A DNA stretch of 64,000 bases from Salinimonas chungwhensis DSM 16280. Lineage in GTDB: Bacteria > Pseudomonadota > Gammaproteobacteria > Enterobacterales > Alteromonadaceae. Under the pieces are notes generated by a model. That model worked only from the letters and a program-made list of their open reading frames with translations. It was not told the DNA's origin and searched no databases. The position numbers and the translations under genes were made by a program. The stretch lies in assembly GCF_000378185.1 (NCBI RefSeq), contig NZ_KB899376.1, positions 214,357-278,356 on the forward strand, in the 5' to 3' direction. This document shows positions 55,414 to 64,000 of the stretch, one piece after another. Each line of letters opens with the position of its first letter. The stretch's first letter is position 1.

Positions 55414-56646
55414 ATGAAAAAATCGTCTGTGGTAAAGACTCTGTTACCAGTTATCATTATCGCCGCTGCTGTTGTTGTTCTGGTGGTACTTGTAATGAGT
55501 AAACAGCCGCCTGAGAAAAAAACGGCAGAGACCAAAGCGTTTCTGGTGGATACCCGTCAGGTTAATCGTGAGTCAGTAAATTTTGAGGTTCAGACTCAGG
55601 GTAATGTGTTACCTAAAAATCAAACTCAAATCAGTGCACAGGTAAGTGGGCGTGTGGCATCTCTGTCAGAGGTTTTTGTGGCGGGCGGCATGTTTCAAAA
55701 AGGGGACGTACTGGTCACTCTGGAACCACAGGATTATGAAACCGAACTGAAGCTGGCGGAGGCTGAGATGGCACAGGCCCAGGCTGCCCTGGCTGAGGAG
55801 GTTGCACGCGGCGAGGTAGCCCGTCAGGAGTGGCGTTCGGTGAATACTGAGGCTCCCCCAGAGCTGGGCCTGCGCAAGCCTCAGCTGGCGAGCCAGAAAG
55901 CTAACGTGAAAGCGGCTGAGGCAAAGCTGGAGCGTGCTCAGCGTAACCTTGAAAGAACGCGGATTCGAGCGCCTTACAATGGGCTTGTGGTTAGTCGTAA
56001 TATTGATATTGGACAGTTTGTCTCAATGGGTACGCAAATTGGTACCCTGTATAGTACTGATGTAGCTGAGATTCGTCTGCCCGTAGCAGATAGCGATATG
56101 GCGTTTATCGATTTGCAACAGGGGTTGCGCGAACAGGAAAATGTAATATTACAGGCCAGAGTGAATGGTATCAGGCATCAGTGGCGTGCAGATTTGGTTA
56201 GAAGCGAAGGAATCCTGGATTCTGCCAGTCGCGTAAGTTATGTCGTTGCCAGCGTAGAAGACCCCTATAACCGTGATGACCAAAGTGAGCAGGATATGCC
56301 CCTTCGGTTTGGTCAGTTTGTGCAGGCAAGTATTTCTGCGGGCCAGCCCAGACAACTATTTGTATTACCACGCAGTGTACTGCGGCTTGATCAAACAGTA
56401 CTTACTGTGAACGCTGACAATGAGTTGGAAATTAATCCTGTTGATGTCGCCAGAACCGATGCTGAGCACGTCTATATTGCCGAAGGTTTAAACGAGGGCG
56501 ATCAGGTGGTGATCAGCGCAGTCCCGAATCCTTTTTCCGGCATGAAAGTTCGCCTGGCCAGTGAAACGGATACTCCGCCAGAAGAATCCAGCGATGCGCC
56601 AGACTCATCTGACGATGTAAAACTGGGAGCGCAGGCTAATGAGTAA
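55414..56646 (+). CDS. RND adaptor (membrane fusion protein)
   Basis: A 410-residue HlyD/AcrA-family adaptor. It has an N-terminal membrane anchor (residues 9-29), lipoyl halves with VQTQGNVLPKNQTQISAQVSGRVASLSEVFVAGGMFQKGD at one side and RTRIRAPYNGLVVSRNIDIGQFVSMG at the other, and a helical hairpin between; only parts of these are diagnostic. A Ser/Asp/Glu-rich tail (about 385-410) ends the protein. Its end overlaps the permease start by 8 bp. AAGGGAT precedes the ATG. Substrate unknown. Confidence 0.92.
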   Translation: MKKSSVVKTLLPVIIIAAAVVVLVVLVMSKQPPEKKTAETKAFLVDTRQVNRESVNFEVQTQGNVLPKNQTQISAQVSGRVASLSEVFVAGGMFQKGDVLVTLEPQDYETELKLAEAEMAQAQAALAEEVARGEVARQEWRSVNTEAPPELGLRKPQLASQKANVKAAEAKLERAQRNLERTRIRAPYNGLVVSRNIDIGQFVSMGTQIGTLYSTDVAEIRLPVADSDMAFIDLQQGLREQENVILQARVNGIRHQWRADLVRSEGILDSASRVSYVVASVEDPYNRDDQSEQDMPLRFGQFVQASISAGQPRQLFVLPRSVLRLDQTVLTVNADNELEINPVDVARTDAEHVYIAEGLNEGDQVVISAVPNPFSGMKVRLASETDTPPEESSDAPDSSDDVKLGAQANE

Positions 56647-59600
56647 AATCGATACCCATAAGGGCGTTATCGCCTGGTTCGCCCGCAACAGCGTAGCGTC
56701 CAACCTGCTGATGTGGATTCTGATTATTGGCGGCATATTCTCGATATTTACTATTCAGAAGCAAATTTTCCCGCCCATCGAAGTCAACGTCATTAATGTA
56801 CGAGTCCCTTATCTGGGTGCAGCGCCTCAGGAAGTCGAAGAGGGGGTTATTCTCAAGATTGAAGAGTCTGTTGAGAATATAGATGGCATTAAGAAAATTA
56901 CCTCCACAGCATCAGAAGGAATGGGCACCGTAAGTATCCAGGTAGAAGAGGATTACGATGTGCAAGAGGTGCTGGATGAAGTGAAGGTTCAGGTGGATGC
57001 CATACCGAGCTTTCCGGCTAATACTGAAAAACCTGTAATTTATCGCCAGAAGATGCAATCGGATGTTATTTGGGTTTCGGTTTATGGCGATGCCTCGGAG
57101 CGTGAGCTTAAAGAGTTTGCCAAAAATATCCGTGATGATATAGCTAACTTAAGTGGCATTTCTAATGTCGATATTGTCGGCGCGCGAGACTATGAAGTCT
57201 CAATTGAATTATCCGAAGAAGACCTGCAGAAGTATAACCTGACGTTCTCAGAAGTGGTTTCTCTGGTAAGACAGTCCAGTGTTGACTTACCCGGCGGATC
57301 TATCCGTACCGAAACCGGCGATATCTTGCTACGGACCAAAGGTCAGGCTTATAGTGGTTATGATTTTTCCCAACTTACGCTGTTGACCAGTTCCGACGGA
57401 ACGCGTGTCAGGTTAGGTGATGTGGCTGTTATCAATGATGGTTTTGTAGAAGATAACCGCTTTGCATACTTTGATGGGAAACCGTCCGTGAGTATGCGTG
57501 TTAAAGCAGTAGGCGACCAGAATGCACTGGAAATTGCCGAGCAGGTAAAAAATTACGTCAGGGAAGCTAAGCAGACATTTCCTGATCACCTCCATGCAGA
57601 TACGTGGGGTGACTCATCGTTTTACCTGAACGACCGCTTAAATATGATGCTTGAAAACATGGGCGTCGGCGCATTGCTGGTATTTATTGTCTTATCGCTG
57701 TTTTTACGGGTTAAACTGGCTTTCTGGGTGATTTGGGGCTTACCGGTTTGCTTTTTGGGTGCCTTATTTGTAATGCCGCTGGAGTTTGTTGGCGTTTCGA
57801 TTAATTTACTTAGTCTGTTTGCGTTCATTCTGGTCCTGGGGATAGTGGTGGATGATGCCATCATTATGGGTGAATCGGCATACACCGAGATTGATAAGAA
57901 GGGCCATACTACCGATAACGTCATAGCCGGCGTTAAACGCGTAGCAATGCCAGCCACGTTCGGCGTGTTGACCACAATTGCTGCCTTCACACCAATGCTC
58001 ATGGTCTCAGGCCCTTTCGGCGTTATCTGGCAGTCAATTGGCTGGGTGGTTATCATCTGCCTTATTTTTTCACTGGTAGAGTCGAAGCTTATTCTGCCAG
58101 CCCATCTTGTGCACATGAATCTGAAACCGCATGATCCGGACAAGCTAAATTCATTTCAGCGCTTTCGTAATATTTTCAGTGAAGGCATAAAAGTTTTTGT
58201 ACACAAAAAATATGCCCCGTTTTTGACTAAAGCAGTTAACAACCGTTACATCACACTGGCTACTTTCATCGCTTTGCTGATTATAACCATTGGTCTGTTT
58301 GCCGGTGGCATCGTGCGCTTTGTGTTTTTCCCGAATATACCCAGTGACTTTATGACCGCCAGCTTTGAATTGGAGCCAGGTTCCTCTATCAGGCAACGTG
58401 ATGAAACCCTGCAAACCATGCTAAATGCGATGTACCGTATGGATGAGAATGTGGAGCAGGAAACCGGTGGTGGTGTTATCAAACACGCTATCGCGTTTGA
58501 TAACGGTAATACCGGGGGTGAGATTTTTGTCGAGCTGTCAAAAGGAGAAACCCGGGAACTGGCTGATTATGAAATCCATCAGCGCTGGCGTGAACAGATG
58601 CCGGAAATAGCTGGAGTGAAAACCCTCGACATCGGTGGAGGAGGCGGCTTCGGGGGACCTGATTTGAGCTTTGAGTTCACTTCAGCCAATATTGATGCAC
58701 TAAAATCTGCCGCAGAAGAATTGAAGGCGCGACTGTCAGATTATGACGGTGTGAACGATATAAACGATTCGTTTGCCGGGGGCAGTGACGAGATCCAGCT
58801 TTCGACTACCCCACAGGCCGATGCTTTGGGTGTTAGTCTTCAGCAGCTGGGGCAACAGGTCAGGTATGGTTTCTACGGTGCTGAAGTACAACGGGTACAG
58901 CGGGACGATGAAGAAGTTAAAGTCATGGTGCGCTATCCCGAAGAGGACAGAACGTCTGTTGAACACCTACGAGATATGCGCGTCCGGGCGCCCACGGGTG
59001 ATGCTATTCCTTTTGAGGAAGTTGGCGAGATTTCACTTGGAGAAGGCTTCGCCTCGATAATCCGGGTAGATGGTAGCCGGTCGATAACGGTCAGTGCTAA
59101 AGTTGATAAAGCAATTCTTGACCCGGGTGAAGTTACCCGTGATGTCGTGATGACCGTCATTCCTGATATTATGGCGCGCCACCCGGCAGTTAACTTCCAG
59201 TTGCAGGGTAATTCTAAAGAGCAACAGGAAGCCATGTTCAGTATGTTCCAGGGATTACTGTTCGCGCTGTTTGCTATATACACGCTTCTGGCCATACCGC
59301 TTCGCTCGTATACCCAACCCTTTATTATCATGGCTGTAATACCATTTGGCGTGGTAGGGGCAATTGTTGGTCATCTTCTGCTTGGTATGGCGGTCAGTTC
59401 TTTGTCCCTGTGCGGAATTATTGCTTTGTCCGGCGTGGTCGTGAATGACAGCCTGATCATGGTGGACTTCGTGAACCGGGCCCGGTCAGAGGGCCACCGT
59501 CTGATTGATGCGGCAATCAATGCCGGTACGCTTCGGTTCAGGCCGATTATCCTGACGTCCCTGACGACTTTTATGGGTCTTATGCCGATTGTTTTCGAGC

Positions 59601-59794
59601 GAAGTCTGCAGGCTCAGATTGTGATTCCGATGGCGATTTCGCTGGCCTTTGGTATTTTGTTTGCCACCGTTATCACCTTGTTGTTGGTACCTGCGCTGTA
59701 TCTGATACTTGATGATATACGTGGCTTATTCAGGCGATCTGACAAAAAACCAAGGTCATCAGAACAGGCACAGCGGAGGGTTGAACAGCACTAG
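56639..59794 (+). CDS. RND efflux permease
   Basis: A 1051-residue twelve-helix RND pump of the HAE-1-like group. The N-terminal WFARNSVASNLLMWILIIGG and the TM4 motif GIVVDDAIIMGESAYTEI, with two acidic residues, are characteristic. The loop contains GGGGGFGGPDLSFEF, a glycine-rich stretch found in this subgroup. It is translated with the adaptor at 55414 by overlap. No outer-membrane channel gene is adjacent, so a TolC-like protein elsewhere is expected to complete the pump. A strong terminator follows. Confidence 0.93.
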   Translation: MSKIDTHKGVIAWFARNSVASNLLMWILIIGGIFSIFTIQKQIFPPIEVNVINVRVPYLGAAPQEVEEGVILKIEESVENIDGIKKITSTASEGMGTVSIQVEEDYDVQEVLDEVKVQVDAIPSFPANTEKPVIYRQKMQSDVIWVSVYGDASERELKEFAKNIRDDIANLSGISNVDIVGARDYEVSIELSEEDLQKYNLTFSEVVSLVRQSSVDLPGGSIRTETGDILLRTKGQAYSGYDFSQLTLLTSSDGTRVRLGDVAVINDGFVEDNRFAYFDGKPSVSMRVKAVGDQNALEIAEQVKNYVREAKQTFPDHLHADTWGDSSFYLNDRLNMMLENMGVGALLVFIVLSLFLRVKLAFWVIWGLPVCFLGALFVMPLEFVGVSINLLSLFAFILVLGIVVDDAIIMGESAYTEIDKKGHTTDNVIAGVKRVAMPATFGVLTTIAAFTPMLMVSGPFGVIWQSIGWVVIICLIFSLVESKLILPAHLVHMNLKPHDPDKLNSFQRFRNIFSEGIKVFVHKKYAPFLTKAVNNRYITLATFIALLIITIGLFAGGIVRFVFFPNIPSDFMTASFELEPGSSIRQRDETLQTMLNAMYRMDENVEQETGGGVIKHAIAFDNGNTGGEIFVELSKGETRELADYEIHQRWREQMPEIAGVKTLDIGGGGGFGGPDLSFEFTSANIDALKSAAEELKARLSDYDGVNDINDSFAGGSDEIQLSTTPQADALGVSLQQLGQQVRYGFYGAEVQRVQRDDEEVKVMVRYPEEDRTSVEHLRDMRVRAPTGDAIPFEEVGEISLGEGFASIIRVDGSRSITVSAKVDKAILDPGEVTRDVVMTVIPDIMARHPAVNFQLQGNSKEQQEAMFSMFQGLLFALFAIYTLLAIPLRSYTQPFIIMAVIPFGVVGAIVGHLLLGMAVSSLSLCGIIALSGVVVNDSLIMVDFVNRARSEGHRLIDAAINAGTLRFRPIILTSLTTFMGLMPIVFERSLQAQIVIPMAISLAFGILFATVITLLLVPALYLILDDIRGLFRRSDKKPRSSEQAQRRVEQH

Positions 59795-59825
59795 GTGAGT
59801 ACCGTCGGGGACTATGCAATTATTG

Positions 59826-59855
59826 AAAACCACCTTTATTTAAGGTGGTTTTTTT
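59826..59855 (+). terminator. Rho-independent terminator after the RND permease
   Basis: AAAACCACCTT and AAGGTGGTTTT form an 11-bp stem around a five-base loop, with a T run after it. It lies about 30 bp after the permease stop. Confidence 0.9.
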
Positions 59856-59995
59856 GCAGAGGATATCGTTCACTTAAACATAAGTTATTGGTTTTAAGTG
59901 ATATCACATCAGTATTATTTACGTATTGGTAACGTGATAAAAACCAAACTCTACCGCGTCAGTGACCCGTAACATTGAGGAAGTAAGGCTAGATC

Positions 59996-60022
59996 GAAAA
60001 AGGGGGCATGAAGCCCCCTTTT
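59996..60022 (-). terminator. Rho-independent terminator after the TonB receptor gene
   Basis: AAAAGGGGGC and GCCCCCTTTT form a strong GC-rich stem around a five-base loop, flanked by A/T runs. It sits 17 bp beyond the stop of the receptor on the minus strand. Confidence 0.88.
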
Positions 60023-60039
60023 GCTCGATTCAGCAGTAT

Positions 60040-62343
60040 CTAATAAAAGGTTTTCTTAACCTCAATGCCGATAATGCGAGGTTCATTAACGATACCGGTC
60101 AGGTTGTTGAAATCGATAGCACCTTTGACATTATCTTCATCGGTGATGTTGCGACCAAACAGCGCCACGGAATAACCATCATTAAAGTTTTCATAGCCTA
60201 TGCGCAGACCGCCTTCGAAATTGTCATCAGTGGTAAATTCAACAGCTTCATAAAGGAATATGCTGGTCTGCCCCTGAAATGCCCAATCAGTAAATGCGAA
60301 AAACTCGCCATCATTGCCAGCCGGAATGGCGTAGCGTGCGGTAAAGGTGAAGATTTGCTCTGGTGCCTGCGGGAACGGGTTTCCGTCGATACTTGCACTA
60401 AAACCATCCGGACGCGGATCCAGCACCGTACAATTACCAGTGGCAGCAAACGCAGGGTTGGCACCACAAGGTAATACGGTGAGAGAGTCATCTTTGATTT
60501 CGGTGTGATTGTAGCTATAACCTGCTGTTAATGTCAGAGCATCTGTTGCCAGCCACTGTGTATCGATTTCAAAACCATAGGCCTCACCTTCATCGGCATT
60601 TACCAGTGCGGTCAGGTTATTGCCGCCGCCAATTGCCGAAAACTGCATATCATCGACTGTGTAGTAAAATGCCGCAGCATTAAGTCGCAATGTGCGATCG
60701 AGCATGTCTGATTTAAAACCCACCTCAAATGAGTTAATCGTTTCAGCATCGGCGACCGATGGCGGATTCTCAAAGGCTACGTCCCGACCTTGTATGGTCT
60801 GAGCCCGAAAGCCGTTCGCATAACGCGAATACACTGACATATCGTCAGTTATACGGTAATTGGCACTCAACTCATAGCTCATCTGACCGTCATCAACATC
60901 AATAGGATCATAGTCCTGTATCTGACATTCGGTGATGCCATCGTTGTTAAAGTCGAGGAATAGACAGGGCCCGTCTACATTTTGTTCGCCTACTCTTAAT
61001 GACTTGTCATCATGGGTGTAGCGCACGCCAGCTGTTACCTCCAGCTTCTCATTAACCTGGTAAGAAGACTGCCCGAATACCGCCCAGGTAGTGTTTTCAT
61101 GAAAAACAGTAGAGGCGCCGTACAACCCATCAATACTGGTAACACTAAAGGATGAGTCAAAGAAAAATGCACCCACCTGCCAGCTTACTGGTTTGGTTGT
61201 CTGGCTGGCAAATCGAAACTCCTGGGTGAACTGTTCAAGATCGTCCAGTTTATCCTGAGTAACGGCTGTAAACGGAATAAAGCCTGAGTTTTCTGTTTGT
61301 CCCTCACCGGCGCCGCCATCAATATCACCAAGACTGAAACCATCGGCCTGCTCCCAGGCGGTAATAGAGGTCAGCTCCACTGCATCAAAATCGTAAGACA
61401 TCTTCAGTGAGGTACCGAATCCATCATATTCCTGCGGATTATTGTCTGCGCCATTACTATCAATATCACCGTCATAGTACACAACATCACGGTCATAATT
61501 TTCGTTCAGGTCATTACTGCCTTTATCAAAGATATTGGCCCGGAATATTGATGCGGTAGCCTCAAGCGAGCGTCCATGCATATTTAACAGCGCTGAAAAA
61601 CGACTGGTGGGCTCAAACAATAGCTGGGCACGCCATGCGCGTTCGTCAAAACCGCCCAGTGCATCGTTCTGCCCGGTAAATGCATTGTCGATGTAGTCAC
61701 TTCGGTGCTGTGAAAGCACCGAAAAGCGACCTGATAAGTCGTCGGTAAGTCCGCCACCCACAGCTGCTTCCAGATTAACAGTGTCGTAACTACCGTACCC
61801 GAGCTTCGCAAAGCCTTCGAAATCCTGAGAAGGCTTAACCGTATCGAACTTTACGATACCGGCGGTGGTATTGCGTCCAAACAATGTGCCCTGGGGGCCA
61901 CGCAGAACTTCAACCTGCTGGACATCAAATAATGGAAAACTTTTCAGTACCACATTTTCCATGACCACTTCATCCATAATAATGGATACTGGCTGAGACG
62001 CTGCCAGGTCAAAATCTGTATTGCCCAGACCACGAATATAGAAACGGGGAGCAACACGCCCGTTGGATGACTCGGCGTAAAGACCGGGTACACGTACAGC
62101 GAGGGCAAGAATATCCTCGCCACCGGCAAACAGGCTATCAAGTTTTTCACCACTAAGTGTGGCAATAGACAAAGGCACTTCCTGAATAGACTGAGTTCTT
62201 TTCTGGGCAGTGACCGTTATTTGCTCTAGGGAACTGTCTTTTGCTTTTTGTTGTTGAGTCGTTCCGGCTTCCTGAGCCATTGCGGTGCTGCAAAATGCGG
62301 CACTGACAGCAAGCGCAAGAGAGGCAATACGATGTGTTTTCAT
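60040..62343 (-). CDS. TonB-dependent outer-membrane receptor
   Basis: A 767-residue outer-membrane receptor. A signal peptide (to about residue 23, TAMA) and a short linker precede a TonB-box-like EQITVTAQ motif. The plug domain (about 45-160; PLSIATLSGEKL, YIRGLGNTDFD, VEVLRGPQGTLFGRNTTAG) and a 22-strand barrel follow, ending in VKKTFY with a terminal aromatic residue. This subgroup is common in sphingomonads and Alteromonadales and is often used for sugars, siderophores or other large nutrients; substrate unknown. No enzyme genes of a utilisation locus lie beside it. The barrel ends with a terminator. Confidence 0.93.
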   Translation of the reverse strand: MKTHRIASLALAVSAAFCSTAMAQEAGTTQQQKAKDSSLEQITVTAQKRTQSIQEVPLSIATLSGEKLDSLFAGGEDILALAVRVPGLYAESSNGRVAPRFYIRGLGNTDFDLAASQPVSIIMDEVVMENVVLKSFPLFDVQQVEVLRGPQGTLFGRNTTAGIVKFDTVKPSQDFEGFAKLGYGSYDTVNLEAAVGGGLTDDLSGRFSVLSQHRSDYIDNAFTGQNDALGGFDERAWRAQLLFEPTSRFSALLNMHGRSLEATASIFRANIFDKGSNDLNENYDRDVVYYDGDIDSNGADNNPQEYDGFGTSLKMSYDFDAVELTSITAWEQADGFSLGDIDGGAGEGQTENSGFIPFTAVTQDKLDDLEQFTQEFRFASQTTKPVSWQVGAFFFDSSFSVTSIDGLYGASTVFHENTTWAVFGQSSYQVNEKLEVTAGVRYTHDDKSLRVGEQNVDGPCLFLDFNNDGITECQIQDYDPIDVDDGQMSYELSANYRITDDMSVYSRYANGFRAQTIQGRDVAFENPPSVADAETINSFEVGFKSDMLDRTLRLNAAAFYYTVDDMQFSAIGGGNNLTALVNADEGEAYGFEIDTQWLATDALTLTAGYSYNHTEIKDDSLTVLPCGANPAFAATGNCTVLDPRPDGFSASIDGNPFPQAPEQIFTFTARYAIPAGNDGEFFAFTDWAFQGQTSIFLYEAVEFTTDDNFEGGLRIGYENFNDGYSVALFGRNITDEDNVKGAIDFNNLTGIVNEPRIIGIEVKKTFY

Positions 62344-62456
62344 GTGTTCACCAAGTGATGATAAAAAATTAGTGTGAGCTTTTTTTCGGTCAACTGATCG
62401 GACCGTCTGCGGGAGGGTAGTTTACTCGCTTTAGATAAAGTTTATAAGTAAAACTT

Positions 62457-63458
62457 TCAGCTTTGAACGAAAGTTGTAAATTTAGTGCGGTACATGGAGG
62501 GCGAAAAGCCGGTGCGCTTTTTGAATAAGCGGGAAAATGTACTGGGGTCATCGTATCCCACCTCAGTGAGGATCCGTTCTATGGTCCATTTCTGGTTTTC
62601 CAGCAATTTCCTGGCGTGATCTATGCGGAGGGTCTGAAGGTAGTGGCCAGGTGTCTGCCCTGTCGCCGCTTTAAAGCGGCGGTTCAGAGTTCGGGTAGTG
62701 AGGTTGTGCCGCGCAGCAAGTTGATTAAGCGACACTGTTTGGCTGATATTATCTGCCATAAACTGCTGAATAGTCTTTATTACATCATCCTGATGATATT
62801 GTTCACGACGACTACCAGCGTACATTGATTGATTTAACCGGGGTAAATCCAGAACGTGCGCTTTCGCCGTTTGCCGGGCGACATCAGCGCCGGCATAGCG
62901 CTCGATGAGTAATAGCGCCAAATCAAACCACGCCATCCCACCCCCAGCACAGAAAATATTTGAGTCGTAGGTATGCAGTTTATCCGTATTAAGATTAACT
63001 GCGGGAAATCGCTGTTTGAAATCAGCCGCAAATCCCCAGTGAGTTGTGGCTGCTTTATCATCGAGAATGCCAGCAGCGGCTAACAGGTATACTCCCGTGC
63101 AGTTAGCTGCAATATCCACCCGCTTATGATGAAAAGCACGCAGTACGGGCAATAAGGGTTGCTGCTGCGCAAGGACATGATCGATATTACCGCCAATGGT
63201 GGGAATAAGAAGTAGTTCTGGCGGGTGTCTTGCGTCGAGTTTGTCATCTGCATGAATCGTTACATTGTTGACACAGCGGACGGGCGCACCATTGGAAGAT
63301 AATAGTTGTACGGAAAAAACGGGCGCAGGGGCCTCGCCGTGTATTTTTTGCCAGGTAACGCCGGCCTGGGCGAATAAATCAACCGCACCGGTAATGGCTG
63401 AGGCTAGTGCCTGGTCAAATGCATATATCGCGATTTTAGCCGGATGGCGGTGTTGCAT
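62457..63458 (-). CDS. GlxA-type transcription regulator (DJ-1/PfpI plus AraC)
   Basis: About 333 residues. The N-terminal half is a DJ-1/PfpI-like domain (residues 5-190; VDLFAQAGVTWQ, LLLIPTIGG, ANCTGVYLLAAAGILDDK). The C-terminal half is an AraC HTH domain (about 230-330; LAARHNLTTRTLNRRFKAATGQTPGHYLQTLRIDHARKLLE and a second helix-turn-helix, of which only parts are cited). Such regulators usually control a neighbouring gene. It is divergent from the curA-like gene at 63603, the most likely target. I take the ATG at 63458, preceded by GGGAAA, over the TTG one codon earlier. Confidence 0.9.
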   Translation of the reverse strand: MQHRHPAKIAIYAFDQALASAITGAVDLFAQAGVTWQKIHGEAPAPVFSVQLLSSNGAPVRCVNNVTIHADDKLDARHPPELLLIPTIGGNIDHVLAQQQPLLPVLRAFHHKRVDIAANCTGVYLLAAAGILDDKAATTHWGFAADFKQRFPAVNLNTDKLHTYDSNIFCAGGGMAWFDLALLLIERYAGADVARQTAKAHVLDLPRLNQSMYAGSRREQYHQDDVIKTIQQFMADNISQTVSLNQLAARHNLTTRTLNRRFKAATGQTPGHYLQTLRIDHARKLLENQKWTIERILTEVGYDDPSTFSRLFKKRTGFSPSMYRTKFTTFVQS

Positions 63459-63602
63459 CAAAATTTCCCATAGTTGATTATCAACACCAATGATGGGTGT
63501 CCTTTATCACCATTATTGTGTCATTTTTGACAGTAAAGGCAAGGTCAGACCTGTGTAACAATAAGTCCACATTGATTAAAACAATCAAACCATGGAGAGA
63601 CT

Positions 63603-64000
63603 ATGAAAAATAAACAATGGTTACTAGCTTCCCGCCCGAAGGGAGAGCCGACTAGCGATAACTGGCGTTATCAGGAAGTTGAAAGTCAGCAGACCGGTGA
63701 CGGTCAGATAAAGGTAAAAGTTGAGTTTATTTCATTAGATCCGGCGATGCGGGGCTGGATGAACGATAGTAAGTCTTATATCGAACCGGTACAGATTGAC
63801 GAGGTCATGCGCGCTGGTGCCGTAGGTGAGGTGATTGAATCAAAATCCGATGATTTTGCCAGGGGGGATAAAGTGTATGGCAATTTTGGGGTTCAGTCTG
63901 TTGCTGTCAGTGATACCAAGGGCGTGCATAAGGTGGATCCAGCTTTAGCGCCGCTGGAACGTTATCTGGGCGTATTAGGTATGCCTGGTATGACAGCATA
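63603..64000 (+). CDS. NADPH-dependent oxidoreductase, CurA-like, partial
   Basis: The first 132 residues of a medium-chain (MDR) reductase, cut by the window end. It starts after GGAGAG. The N terminus KNKQWLLASRPKGEPTSDNW, SLDPAMRGWMND and GAVGEVIESKS are those of the CurA/YncB and prostaglandin-reductase-like family, which reduce alpha,beta-unsaturated carbonyls. It is divergent from the GlxA-type regulator. The Rossmann cofactor domain lies beyond the window. Confidence 0.88.
   Translation, partial: MKNKQWLLASRPKGEPTSDNWRYQEVESQQTGDGQIKVKVEFISLDPAMRGWMNDSKSYIEPVQIDEVMRAGAVGEVIESKSDDFARGDKVYGNFGVQSVAVSDTKGVHKVDPALAPLERYLGVLGMPGMTA

Overview
The window is chromosomal DNA of a gammaproteobacterium, most likely a marine member of the Alteromonadales (Alteromonas-like). 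The main grounds are the alaA-yfbR pair, fldA-DUF2788-ybfF, a DUF3718 protein, divergent etfD/etfBA, several chemoreceptors and diguanylate cyclases, three RND pumps and a TonB-dependent receptor. I see no rRNA, tRNA, CRISPR array, insertion sequence or prophage. All functions are read from sequence motifs and family memory; no database search was run.

Layout. 1-8.7 kb is a sensory block: an unknown secreted protein, a lipoprotein, a PAS-GGDEF diguanylate cyclase, a Cache chemoreceptor and a soluble hybrid histidine kinase. 8.7-19.0 kb is a copper/silver defence region, all on the minus strand. In transcription order it holds a DUF305 membrane protein, a glutaredoxin-MauE fusion, a CopL-like Cys-rich protein, a DUF411 (CopG-like) protein, CusC-, CusB- and CusA-like proteins, then CopC and CopD. 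The CusB carries two CusF-type copper-binding domains at its C terminus. 19.3-32.9 kb is mostly metabolic and housekeeping: zinc-type glyoxalase I, a TPR-GGDEF cyclase, PrpD, a periplasmic TPR-TonB protein, an MFS exporter, MsrPQ (periplasmic methionine sulfoxide repair), and an alaA-yfbR-dGTPase operon for alanine synthesis and deoxynucleotide turnover.

33-41 kb holds a DUF3718 protein and an MdtABC-like operon with one adaptor and two different RND permeases. 41.4-46.5 kb has OsmC and CvfB on one strand, and on the other a tightly overlapping pxpABC-aminotransferase operon (5-oxoproline to glutamate, plus a D-amino-acid-type transaminase), then fur. 46.8-51 kb holds an MCP, flavodoxin, DUF2788, YbfF esterase and H-NS. 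51.1-54.8 kb is the electron-transfer flavoprotein system: etfD diverges from etfBA over a 291-bp promoter region with two palindromes of the form TTnACGTnnACGTnAA, which look like LiuR operators. 55.4-59.8 kb is a third RND adaptor/permease pair. 60-64 kb has a TonB-dependent receptor, a GlxA-type AraC regulator and, divergently, the start of a CurA-like oxidoreductase cut by the window edge.

The most distinctive elements are the copper region (double-CusF CusB and a leading redox/membrane gene pair), the two-permease RND operon with an extra hydrophobic insert in one permease, the four-gene pxp-transaminase operon, and the palindrome pair at the etf genes. I found no clearly new defence or mobile system; the dGTPase is the only gene with a plausible antiphage role.
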